From a virus, in the IMG/VR virus record IMGVR_UViG_3300030329_003116, positions 1 through 24,104 of that record: 24,104 nucleotides of DNA; one strand, written 5' to 3'. Position numbers and translations under genes: made by a program. This document shows, one piece after another, positions 1-5,714 of this stretch. The notes under the pieces were generated by a model. That model ran no database searches. It saw only the letters and a list, made by a program, of their open reading frames with translations, and was not told where the DNA came from. The stretch's first letter is position 1, and every line of letters begins with the position of its first letter.

Positions 1-291
1 CTCGGAGATAGAGTCCACGCACACCCAAGGGGGCGCACCTTTTGCTTGCAGGTACTCAAGAACTTCCTCAACGTCAGCACGGGTGGAACACTCCGCAATC
101 TGGATCATCTTTTGGATCGAGTCGGGCGCGTCCTTGATTGAAAGCAGTCCAGCCTCGGCGCTGATGATCAGCGTTGGTTCTTCTGCCGTGACGCAGGTGA
201 CGGTCTTGCCGCTCCCTGCTGATCCGTAGATCAACATCTTGACGCCGGTCGCGAGTGCTGACTCGGCCGGGGTTTTAAATTCAATCGCCAT
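1..291 (-). CDS. Phage AAA/RecA-type ATPase, Sak4-like (C-terminus outside window)
   Basis: The first 97 residues of a leftward P-loop ATPase are present; the rest lies beyond the window edge. The N-terminus runs into a Walker A motif GSAGSGKT (residues about 23-30), followed by a predicted strand (TLIISAEAG) and a Walker B-like strand WVCVDSISE at the cut end. This layout is known for phage ATP-binding proteins of the Sak4/RecA-like group, which act in single-strand annealing or recombination beside SSB proteins. A recombination role is inferred from the family. The start is supported by a strong Shine-Dalgarno (AAGGAGAG on the minus strand) five bases upstream of the ATG. Two hairpins with T-runs lie between it and the upstream repressor, so it probably has separate or antiterminated transcription. 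Its full length and any C-terminal domain cannot be judged. Confidence 0.8.
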   Translation of the reverse strand, partial: MAIEFKTPAESALATGVKMLIYGSAGSGKTVTCVTAEEPTLIISAEAGLLSIKDAPDSIQKMIQIAECSTRADVEEVLEYLQAKGAPPWVCVDSISE

Positions 292-321
292 TAAGTCTCT
301 CCTTTTGTGTGTGTGCTTCCG

Positions 322-349
322 AAAAATCTACGCAACGGAAGCGTTGCGT
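322..349 (-). terminator. Hairpin with T-run in leader of the ATPase gene
   Basis: A perfect 8-bp stem (ACGCAACG 330-337 with CGTTGCGT 342-349, four-base loop) is followed on the minus strand by AGA and five T's. It lies just upstream of the ATPase ribosome binding site and directly after a second leftward terminator-like hairpin. It could be a terminator, an attenuator or an antitermination target. Confidence 0.5.
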
Positions 350-361
350 CTGGACACGGGC

Positions 362-394
362 AAAAAAAATCCTTGGGAAGCGGTGCCTCCCAAG
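362..394 (-). terminator. Rho-independent terminator after the repressor gene
   Basis: On the minus strand, a 10-bp stem (372-381 with 385-394, one G-T wobble, 3-base loop) is followed by GA and eight T's (369-362). It sits 27 bases beyond the repressor stop codon and would end the leftward repressor transcript. The plus strand also has a T-run after the stem, so it may work in both directions. Confidence 0.8.
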
Positions 395-420
395 AATTAT
401 TTTTTTGGTTGGTGCTGGGA

Positions 421-1404
421 TCAATCCGTCTTCTTTGGTGTGCGGTCAACATATTTCAGATCGACATTGAATGGACGGATCGCTTTTTTCATCACATTTT
501 CTTGCCGCTCATAAAGCGATGTGTGTCTGCGCGTCAATGTTGGTCCCTCCCACCTCATTGAGAGCGTGACCATGCCGATGTAGTACGCCTGCACGTCGGG
601 CGTGATATGGACATCATCAGGCGATTCGTGGTCAGGACTGACTTGCAGACGATAGTCCCAGTTTGTGTCAAAGTGTCCCCCAATGTCGGCCAAATCGATG
701 CGCGTATTGACCGGAAAGTAATAGCCAATCACGAGGCGAAAATGTGGCTCGTGACTTTTTTGACTCCATGCGGTGTCGCGCACCGCGAAAAGGCAGAGCG
801 TCCCGCGCCACGGATACCATGTGGTCGTGACGCCGAGAAAATCGCCTTTGAAAAAATATGGCTCAAAAGTTCCTTCGAGCAGTTGAATAAAAAACTGCGG
901 AGCACCATCAATCTCTTTGTCAGCATTCAACATATACGGAACAATCGCTCGCGAGTCTTGTTCTTCCGTGAAAGCGGTCAACAATTTGGCGATGTGGGCG
1001 GGGTCGCGTTGAAGTTGGTCAACGATTTCTTCATATTCTATGACCGGCGCGTAGACGATGTTCTGTCGGCGCAGTTGCACATTCCTAACAGCGTCATGTT
1101 CAACTTTGTTTATGCGCGGCTCAAAAGCAATGAGGTTGTCATCGTCCACTGTGGTGGTGTCTTCGGCTTTGGAGACACCGAGGATGTAATCGACAGAGAC
1201 ACTGAGCGCGTTGGCAAGCAGTGGCAATTTTTCGCGAGACACTTTGCCGTCCCGTTTCCACTGTGAGACCGCTCGTTCACCGACATCGCACAGTCGTGCG
1301 AGTGTCCGGTTGTCCATATTTTTTTGTTCCATTGCGTGCTGAATTCGGTCACCGATTTCCAGTCCCCACGAATCATCATCATTTGGTTTTCGCTGTGGCC
1401 CCAT
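421..1404 (-). CDS. CI-type repressor: XRE HTH plus degenerate S24/LexA-like domain
   Basis: This is a 327-aa leftward protein, likely the lysogeny repressor. Residues 15-76 form an XRE-type helix-turn-helix ending in the typical VSVDYILG. Residues about 155-285 fit the S24/LexA fold: LLEGTFEPYFFKGD (175-188) aligns with the usual G-D-S-M-E/P-P...GD box, and YYIGMVTLSMRW matches the final strand. The nucleophilic Ser position is Thr179, no obvious catalytic Lys is present, and no Ala-Gly or Cys-Gly cleavage pair is seen in the linker, so self-cleavage looks unlikely (inference). I chose the ATG at 1404 over the one at 1449 because CAGGAGAG lies just upstream at good spacing. The gene faces the Cro-like gene across a control region and is followed by a terminator at 362-394. 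Confidence 0.82.
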   Translation of the reverse strand: MGPQRKPNDDDSWGLEIGDRIQHAMEQKNMDNRTLARLCDVGERAVSQWKRDGKVSREKLPLLANALSVSVDYILGVSKAEDTTTVDDDNLIAFEPRINKVEHDAVRNVQLRRQNIVYAPVIEYEEIVDQLQRDPAHIAKLLTAFTEEQDSRAIVPYMLNADKEIDGAPQFFIQLLEGTFEPYFFKGDFLGVTTTWYPWRGTLCLFAVRDTAWSQKSHEPHFRLVIGYYFPVNTRIDLADIGGHFDTNWDYRLQVSPDHESPDDVHITPDVQAYYIGMVTLSMRWEGPTLTRRHTSLYERQENVMKKAIRPFNVDLKYVDRTPKKTD

Positions 1405-1554
1405 TTCTCTCTCCTGTTGTTTGTGAAAACTAAAACTCTCGATTCTCACGTTCTATCTCCAAAACTTCTTTGCTGCGGATGCAAACCACTTGCATCGGTT
1501 GCTGCACTTGCTTTACCATCCGTGGACTCGAACTGTACAGAAGAGATACTTCTC
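1405..1554. promoter_or_regulatory. Divergent control region between repressor and Cro-like gene
   Basis: This 150-bp gap separates the two divergent regulators and should hold both early promoters and their operators. An exact 7-bp inverted repeat GATGCAA-accac-TTGCATC lies at 1478-1496. It overlaps a second pair, TTTGC/GCAAA, at about 1468-1484. Another inverted pair, AGAAG/CTTCT (1539-1553), sits just upstream of the Cro-like ATG. A weak rightward promoter could use TTGCAT (1490-1495) and TACCAT (1514-1519, 18-base spacer). I could not place a convincing leftward promoter. Operator assignments are inferred from position and symmetry. Confidence 0.55.
1478..1496. promoter_or_regulatory. Candidate operator, 19-bp inverted repeat
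   Basis: GATGCAA, five central bases and TTGCATC form a perfect dyad in the middle of the repressor/Cro intergenic region. The right arm overlaps the possible -35 of the rightward promoter, as expected for a repressor-blocked promoter. Binding is inferred. Confidence 0.5.
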
Positions 1555-1779
1555 ATGTCAACACCCTATTACCATGTCGAAGAAGCGATACATCGGGCTG
1601 GTGGTGTCAGTGCTACGGCACGCGCCCTCGGAGTCAGCCGCCAAGCGGTTTTCGCCTGGAAAAAGCGGGGAATTCCCGCCACAAGAGTACGTAGTTTGAC
1701 CGAACTGGTGTCTCACCAAGTGACCCCCGAGCAACTTCGACCCGACATTTTCGGCAAACCCGCCAGCCGTGAGGCGTAA
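1555..1779 (+). CDS. YdaS/Cro-like DNA-binding protein
   Basis: A 74-aa protein opens the rightward operon. The core AIHRAGGVSATARALGVSRQ followed by AVFAWKKRGIP is the helix-turn-helix of the YdaS/Cro family, and the VTPEQLRPDIF near the end is a frequent family signature. It probably acts as Cro, repressing the divergent repressor promoter to favour lytic growth. The ATG at 1555 is chosen because the conserved domain starts within ten residues of it. The longer upstream frame reads through the operator region and has no conserved content. The ribosome binding site is weak (AGAGA about 8 bases upstream). A strong terminator follows 31 bases after the stop. Confidence 0.8.
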   Translation: MSTPYYHVEEAIHRAGGVSATARALGVSRQAVFAWKKRGIPATRVRSLTELVSHQVTPEQLRPDIFGKPASREA

Positions 1780-1810
1780 ATCACGGCCATTCTCCTCCTC
1801 CACTATTAAT

Positions 1811-1835
1811 GCCCCCCTAAGGGGGGCTTTTTTTT
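1811..1835 (+). terminator. Strong terminator between Cro-like gene and replication genes
   Basis: A perfect 7-bp GC stem (GCCCCCC 1811-1817 with GGGGGGC 1821-1827, loop TAA) is followed by eight T's. The T-run ends directly at the ATG of the next gene. It resembles lambda tR1 in position and suggests that replication genes are expressed by read-through or antitermination. Confidence 0.9.
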
Positions 1836-2255
1836 ATGCAAGCAAAACTCGAAACACTATTGAATCGCCTCGAGGGAGTCAGGGGCGGCAAGGGCAGATG
1901 GCAGGCGAAGTGTCCCTCACATGAGGACCGGCTGCCGTCGTTATCCATAACAGAAGCCGATGACAAGATCCTGATTCATTGCTTTGCGGGATGCGCACCG
2001 TCCGAGGTGCTCGACGCTGTCGATCTTGAACTCGGCGACTTGTTCGCCGGGTCAGTCAAGAACGGTCATCACCACCAGGTCAACTGGAAGCAGCGAGTAG
2101 ACCGCGCGAAGCCTGCGGTCACGTTGCTGCTGATCTATGCCGGTCAAATAGACCGCAACTGGGACCACCTGGCCGAGGCACTCGACCTCAACGAACGTGA
2201 TCAAACCATCTTCCTGGGCGCGGTACGCGACATCAGGAGATTGCTTGATGGGTAG
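1836..2255 (+). CDS. Primase-type zinc-binding protein
   Basis: This 139-aa protein has a CHC2-like zinc site: CPSHED at residues 26-31 and HCFAGC at about 49-54, giving Cys-x2-His and Cys-x4-Cys ligands. Such modules form the N-terminus of phage and plasmid DNA primases, where they recognise the priming template. No TOPRIM or other polymerase domain follows, so this is either a stand-alone zinc module or a primase accessory. Its last 8 bases overlap the helicase start, implying coupled translation and a primase-helicase pairing. The ATG follows the terminator T-run directly and has no Shine-Dalgarno. The distance from this ATG to the first Cys is normal for the family, which supports the start. 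Confidence 0.75.
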   Translation: MQAKLETLLNRLEGVRGGKGRWQAKCPSHEDRLPSLSITEADDKILIHCFAGCAPSEVLDAVDLELGDLFAGSVKNGHHHQVNWKQRVDRAKPAVTLLLIYAGQIDRNWDHLAEALDLNERDQTIFLGAVRDIRRLLDG

Positions 2256-3477
2256 GCTCGAGCGGCAGGTCAAGGAACTTGACGATTACTTCGCGAGCCT
2301 GGAGCACCCCGAGGAGCACGAAGGATTCACCGCGCCGTTCCGCGTCACGGACTGGGGCATCGAGCGATACCAGGGCAAGGCCAATGATATTCAGTGGCTG
2401 ATAAAGGATGTGATGCCCCAGGGCACTGCGTGCCTGATGGCCTCAATGGGGGGAGTCGGTAAGTCGTACCTGATCCTGGACACCGCAATCGCGATAGCGA
2501 CTGGACCGTCGATGATAGGCAGATATGCCCTGGGCGGCGAAGTCGTAGACAGCGGAGCAGTCGTGGTGGTCTCGGCCGAGGACAGTCACACCGCGATCCA
2601 TCGCCGGATCGATCAGATCCTCTCCGAGAAGGGCAGGGCAGCGATCCAGGACAACTTCTACATGGTGCCGTTACCGGACGCAGGCGGCAGCATCACCTTC
2701 ATCAAGCAGGTCCACGGTGAATACATGATGACCGAGGAATGGTTGTGGTTCTGCCAAGAGGTGAAGCGAATTCCTAATCTCAAATTCATTGCCCTGGACC
2801 CGCTGCAGGTCTTTGTCCAGGCAGACATCACCAGCGACCCCGCAGCAGCCCAGGTCTGGTGGTCTGCGGTGTCTTCTTTATGTGCCGAAACCGGAGCGTG
2901 CGTCATGGCTGCTCACCACATGCGTAAAGGTAATGAGCACATCGAAACCCTGTTCCAGGCCCGAGAGCAGATCCGAGGCACGACCGGCCTGGTCGACGGT
3001 GCGCGCTGGGTCTACGCCCTCTGGATGGCCTCCCAGGAGGAACGCGAGGCCGCTGCTGCCGCCCTCGGCGATGACATGGGGCCAATGTCCATGATCAAGG
3101 GTGGGGTCTGTAAATCCAATGAGTTTGGATCCGACAAGATCACGGTTTATATCAGGGATGAGTCTGGTCTGTTGATCGACCGCAGCGAGGAGGTCAGTAG
3201 TTGCCTCCTGGAGCGTACGGTCCTGGACCCGGACCAGATCCGGGAGATATTCCAGGAGGTCGTTAGACGCTGGGATGCCCAGGATCCATTCAGCGGTCAC
3301 CACGCAGGCCGGGACCGGTATTTGGGTAAATGGATCTCGGAGAACTTCGACATCGAATACAAGGCCGCGAAGCGGTATGTCGAGGAGTGGATTAAGAAGC
3401 GGAACCTGGTGAAGGAACCACATCCGAAGATCCCAAACTCGTCTGGAATTCGCCGCCGAGAGACCCCGGATGTTTAG
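2248..3477 (+). CDS. RepA-like hexameric replicative helicase (AAA_25 type)
   Basis: A 409-aa RecA-fold ATPase. Walker A is ASMGGVGKS (residues 65-73), SAED (109-112) supplies the catalytic Glu region, and the Walker B strand FIALDPLQ has Asp184. AAHHMRKG (221-228) and RGTTGLVDGARWVYAL (243-258) match the conserved blocks of RSF1010 RepA-type helicases. It should unwind DNA at the phage origin. The start at 2248 is preferred because AGGAGA lies 7 bases upstream and the frame overlaps the primase-like gene by 8 bases. The upstream TTG/ATG extension lacks such a site. The C-terminal 100 residues (basic, ending SGIRRRETPDV) may be a winged-helix or partner-binding region. The iteron cluster begins 3 bases after the stop. 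Confidence 0.85.
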   Translation: MGRLERQVKELDDYFASLEHPEEHEGFTAPFRVTDWGIERYQGKANDIQWLIKDVMPQGTACLMASMGGVGKSYLILDTAIAIATGPSMIGRYALGGEVVDSGAVVVVSAEDSHTAIHRRIDQILSEKGRAAIQDNFYMVPLPDAGGSITFIKQVHGEYMMTEEWLWFCQEVKRIPNLKFIALDPLQVFVQADITSDPAAAQVWWSAVSSLCAETGACVMAAHHMRKGNEHIETLFQAREQIRGTTGLVDGARWVYALWMASQEEREAAAAALGDDMGPMSMIKGGVCKSNEFGSDKITVYIRDESGLLIDRSEEVSSCLLERTVLDPDQIREIFQEVVRRWDAQDPFSGHHAGRDRYLGKWISENFDIEYKAAKRYVEEWIKKRNLVKEPHPKIPNSSGIRRRETPDV

Positions 3478-3480
3478 GAG

Positions 3481-3612
3481 TTACTCCAGCCTCTACTCCA
3501 TGTTTACTCCTTTTTACTCCAGCATTGGAGGACACTGGACTGGAGTAACTATTAAACATAGTTACTCCTAGTCCTGGTCCTGTCCTTTAACGATTACTCC
3601 AGCAGTTACTCC
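3481..3612. repeat. Iteron cluster, candidate replication origin
   Basis: Eight copies of the heptamer TTACTCC or a one-base variant lie in 132 bp. Direct copies are at 3481, 3493 (CTACTCC), 3504, 3514, 3562, 3594 and 3606, and one inverted copy is at 3542-3548. Neighbouring copies are spaced 10-12 bp, about one helical turn. The copies at 3514-3522 and 3540-3548 form a perfect 9-bp inverted repeat with a 17-base loop. The stretch has no gene and lies directly after the helicase gene, as expected for an iteron-type origin. An operator or RNA-level role for the downstream gene is the alternative. Confidence 0.7.
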
Positions 3613-3617
3613 TTCAG

Positions 3618-4064
3618 ATGGCGATGGATAAGAGGGCGAAAAATGAACTCGGCAATCGGTACGCATCACTGGAGGTTGTGGCACCAGCAGAGAGTGAAGG
3701 TGCCGGGGCGATGTGGATCTGTCTTTGCGATTGCGGTGAGTTCGTGAAGATGCGCGCAGCATCGCTGCGCCGGGGATACAACAAGGACTGCGGTTGTGGG
3801 ATCTCGGGGTTTAAGAAACTCCAGGATGCTTTGGTGGATATTGGGACACCACCCTGCGAGAAGGGTTGCGTTTACGTTGATAGGTGTGCTGCGGAGGAAA
3901 TGGCGTGCCAGCAGTTCAGATCCTGGTACGAATGGGGAGGAGATATTGATCCAATGCCAGATTTATACAGACCGACCAGGCAATGCTACGAGGCAATCTT
4001 CCGTGACAAACAGCAGAAACAAGGGCGCAAGCGGGGAGCGCGAGGTCGCAAAGATACTCCGTGA
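3618..4064 (+). CDS. Cys-rich zinc-ribbon phage protein
   Basis: A 148-aa protein with two Cys-rich halves. Residues 12-60 (NRYASL...WICLCDCG...CGC) match the zinc-ribbon-like module often attached to HNH or AP2 domains in phage proteins, with Cys35, 37, 39, 58 and 60 as likely ligands. Residues 80-106 (Cys80, 84, 90, 97) form a second pattern seen in small phage proteins of unknown role. The C-terminus (about 131-147) is very basic. DNA binding is a reasonable inference, but no nuclease motif is present. The start could be the ATG at 3618 or at 3624. Neither has a good Shine-Dalgarno, because the iteron cluster runs almost up to the start. The 3' end overlaps the nuclease gene by 62 bases. 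Confidence 0.6.
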   Translation: MAMDKRAKNELGNRYASLEVVAPAESEGAGAMWICLCDCGEFVKMRAASLRRGYNKDCGCGISGFKKLQDALVDIGTPPCEKGCVYVDRCAAEEMACQQFRSWYEWGGDIDPMPDLYRPTRQCYEAIFRDKQQKQGRKRGARGRKDTP

Positions 4065-4410
4065 GGAGATTGGGATTGAGGTCCACCGAAACTGGCAGGC
4101 GCAGGCTGCCGGTGGTGGTGCTGACATCCTGATTCCAGGCTGGGCGATTGAGGTAAAAAGGGCTAAAGTCGCACGAAAGGCCGCCTGGTGGACTCAGACG
4201 GCCGTTCAGGCTGTTAGTAGTGGTAGGCAGCCACTATTGGTCTATCGCCTCGACAGGGGCGAATGGCGCGCTCTGATGAGTATGTGTGCTTTGAGGCCGG
4301 ATTTAGGCTGCCATCATCAAATTGAGATGAACCTGGCGTGCTGGGCTAACTTTTATAGGGTGACTTATGCTGACGCTGGAGTCGTTCAAACTACTGAATC
4401 CGAAGGTTAG
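4003..4410 (+). CDS. PD-(D/E)XK nuclease, Holliday-resolvase-like
   Basis: With a GTG start at 4003, this is a 135-aa small nuclease. The expected order of active-site residues is visible: SGERE (Glu12) in helix 1, GGGADIL (Asp41), then WAIEVKR (Glu50, Lys52), followed by the WWTQTAVQA helix. This fits the archaeal Hjc/phage resolvase-like branch of the PD-(D/E)XK superfamily, which cuts branched or recombining DNA. Its substrate here is unknown. The frame is open back to 3796, but the upstream residues have no conserved character and overlap the zinc-ribbon gene. GAGG about 9 bases before the GTG supports the shorter start. It overlaps the next gene by 44 bases. Confidence 0.7.
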   Translation: MTNSRNKGASGEREVAKILREEIGIEVHRNWQAQAAGGGADILIPGWAIEVKRAKVARKAAWWTQTAVQAVSSGRQPLLVYRLDRGEWRALMSMCALRPDLGCHHQIEMNLACWANFYRVTYADAGVVQTTESEG

Positions 4411-4819
4411 TCGGTTTCAGCGGGGATCCGGCGGCACTCCTGATCTGACGTTCCAGGAGGTCGCAGATGTGCTCGCGCAGATGTCACGACCGGCTGCTGC
4501 CTGGGCCAGGCTTCGCTATGCAGACGAGCGCAAGTGGTCTTGCCAGGTGCTGCGGTTCTTACGTCATCGGCTTGAGCGTGACGGTGAGGACGTTGAGGAA
4601 TGCTACTGGATGAGGATGACCAGATTGACGCTGATTTGTGCCTTGACAGAAACTCCCTTGACAAATCGTCGCAAATCAAAGGTCGCTGGTGTGCGTTGGT
4701 GGACCAAGAACAACGAACGTGATTTACATAAATGCCTATTTTTATTGGATGGTTTGGACTACGAAGTGCGCAGTCATTTGAAGGCGTGGAATGAACAGAG
4801 ATCTGTAGGTCAGTTTTAA
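4367..4819 (+). CDS. Unrecognised 150-aa protein in antiterminator-Q position
   Basis: I do not recognise a family with confidence. The protein is basic and Trp/Arg-rich (for example AAAWARLRYADERKWSCQVL, about residues 44-63), with a late segment KVAGVRWWTKN and helices up to the C-terminus that could bind nucleic acid. It is the last gene before a short leader, a terminator at 4858-4882 and the packaging/structural genes. This matches the place of Q antiterminators in lambda-like phages. A Q-like role is therefore an inference from position, not from a motif. An AGGG about 11 bases upstream serves as a weak ribosome site. The start overlaps the nuclease gene. Confidence 0.55.
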   Translation: MLTLESFKLLNPKVSRFQRGSGGTPDLTFQEVADVLAQMSRPAAAWARLRYADERKWSCQVLRFLRHRLERDGEDVEECYWMRMTRLTLICALTETPLTNRRKSKVAGVRWWTKNNERDLHKCLFLLDGLDYEVRSHLKAWNEQRSVGQF

Positions 4820-4828
4820 GGTGTGTTG

Positions 4829-4840
4829 TAGAATTATGAT
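4829..4840 (+). promoter_or_regulatory. Possible late-promoter -10 region
   Basis: Two overlapping -10-like hexamers, TAGAAT (4829-4834) and TATGAT (4835-4840), each match TATAAT at five of six positions and lie 10-20 bases after the Q-position gene. No convincing -35 box is seen, which can occur at activator-dependent promoters. Assignment rests mainly on the gene order. Confidence 0.3.
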
Positions 4841-4857
4841 CCAACGGAGTGTATGCA

Positions 4858-4882
4858 AGGTCGCCAATCGGCGGCCTTTTTT
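4858..4882 (+). terminator. Leader terminator ahead of late genes (tR'-like)
   Basis: An 8-bp stem (4858-4865 with 4870-4877, one T-G wobble, loop AATC) ends in six T's (4877-4882). It lies between the Q-position gene and the terminase genes and is flanked by near-identical 12-mers (4838-4849 and 4886-4897, 11 of 12 bases equal). Confidence 0.75.
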
Positions 4883-4932
4883 GTTGATCCAACCGAGCGA
4901 AAACTCACACACATTATTGGTCGCAGTCGAGT

Positions 4933-5394
4933 ATGGCAGCAACAAAAAAGATTCAGAAAGATCCACGCTACAACGCAACGCGCGAAGATGGTCAGTCACG
5001 ATTCAAGAAGGGCAATCCTGGCAGACCAAAGGGCAGCAAAAACAAATTGTCATTCCAGGCTGCAGAAAGGATGGAGGATCTTGGCCTCGATCCGCTGATG
5101 GGTTACGTTGAGTTGTTACAGAAGGCGAGAGCAGATGGAAACCTGGCAGTCGAGGAGCGTGCGCTCTCAAGATTGATGCAATTCCGCTGGGCTGGGCTAC
5201 ATCATTCAATGGTCACGAACGTGGACGAGAAGGATCTTGAAGTCAGCGTGACCAAGTTTGAGATGCCAGATTCGATGGGAAAAATGGACGAAGGGAACGA
5301 CCGATCTTCGAGTTCTGAGAGCAGCGAGCCTGGTCTCGGGGTCAACGTCACCAAGTTTGCCCCACAAGATCTGCCCCACAAGAAAAAAGACTGA
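4933..5394 (+). CDS. Small-terminase-like protein (DUF5681-type N-terminus)
   Basis: A 153-aa protein. SRFKKGNPGRPKGSKNK (residues 22-38) is the signature N-terminus of phage proteins encoded next to terminases, several of which are annotated as small subunits. Residues 45-95 are helical (DPLMGYVELLQKARADGNLA and on). The tail is Ser/Glu-rich and probably disordered, with VSVTKFEMP and VNVTKFAPQ echoing each other at about 98-106 and 136-144. As a small terminase it would recognise the packaging site and load the large subunit. It opens the late region just after the leader terminator. The ribosome site is weak. A non-coding, palindrome-rich stretch follows, which suits a packaging-site binder. 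Confidence 0.6.
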   Translation: MAATKKIQKDPRYNATREDGQSRFKKGNPGRPKGSKNKLSFQAAERMEDLGLDPLMGYVELLQKARADGNLAVEERALSRLMQFRWAGLHHSMVTNVDEKDLEVSVTKFEMPDSMGKMDEGNDRSSSSESSEPGLGVNVTKFAPQDLPHKKKD

Positions 5395-5457
5395 GCGAAA
5401 ACAAGCACTTGCGAACGCTGTCACCACCGGGTCAGGGTTGTCGCGACTATTTTCGTA

Positions 5458-5517
5458 GGGCCGGGGGGGGTCTTCGCGCGCCGAAAAACGACCCCCCACC
5501 CCCCGAAACGCTGGCCC
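5458..5517. repeat. Large GC inverted repeat (G8 against C6-A-C6)
   Basis: GGGCC plus eight G's (5458-5470) can pair with two C6 runs (5492-5497, 5499-5504) and GGCCC (5513-5517). An inner TTCG/CGAA pairing lies between them. The G-run is the longest homopolymer noticed in the window. It lies 64 bases after the small-terminase-like gene, and there is no U-run behind it that would make it a simple terminator. Confidence 0.55.
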
Positions 5518-5542
5518 CCATCATATAGTGATAGGAGCGTGT

Positions 5543-5570
5543 GAAAAATTTTTCAGAATCCCCGAGTTTG
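5543..5570 (+). repeat. 28-bp direct repeat, copy 1
   Basis: It starts with an A5/T5 dyad and ends in CCGAGTTTG. It matches copy 2 (5658-5685) at 23 of 28 positions, with a start-to-start distance of 115 bp. The perfect palindrome TTGCGTACGCAA overlaps its 3' end. Confidence 0.6.
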
Positions 5571-5657
5571 CGTACGCAAGAACGGAAACGTATCCGAAAC
5601 CTAACAAAAAAACTTACTCCCCCGAGGAAACCGAATCATCCAGGTACACAACCTACC

Positions 5658-5685
5658 GAAAAAATTTTCGGGATTTCCGAGTTTG
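5658..5685 (+). repeat. 28-bp direct repeat, copy 2
   Basis: It matches 5543-5570 at 23 of 28 positions. The mismatches leave both the A/T dyad (CCGAAAA/TTTTCGG with a 2-base centre, 5656-5671) and the CCGAGTTTG end intact, which suggests a conserved protein-binding unit. It ends 29 bases before the next start codon. Confidence 0.6.
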
Positions 5686-5714
5686 GAAATTTAAATACAA
5701 AGTAGAGGCAAAAA

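Larger units (their letters stand above)
5395..5714. other. 320-bp non-coding stretch rich in palindromes
   Basis: No supported gene lies between the small-terminase-like gene and the basic protein gene. The stretch contains a GC hairpin (5458-5517), two 28-bp direct repeats (5543-5570 and 5658-5685), a perfect 14-bp A/T palindrome TGAAAAATTTTTCA (5542-5555) and a perfect 12-bp palindrome TTGCGTACGCAA (5568-5579). A cos/pac-type packaging site or a processing region is possible. The only ORF (from GTG 5528) has no ribosome site and runs into the next gene, so it was not called. Confidence 0.5.

Noticed and set aside
607-1266. 219-aa rightward ORF
   Set aside because: It lies antisense to the repressor gene, has no ribosome site and no recognisable motif; the repressor frame has a clear HTH and S24-like fold.
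1324-1554. Longer start for the Cro-like gene
   Set aside because: It would run through the start of the repressor gene and the operator region; the HTH domain begins right after the ATG at 1555.
3481-3612. CRISPR-like array
   Set aside because: The repeat unit is only 7 bp, the spacing is 10-12 bp and one copy is inverted; this fits iterons, not CRISPR.
3796-4002. N-terminal 69-residue extension of the nuclease frame
   Set aside because: The extension overlaps the zinc-ribbon gene in another frame and shows no conserved character; a GTG with GAGG at 4003 fits the nuclease domain boundary.
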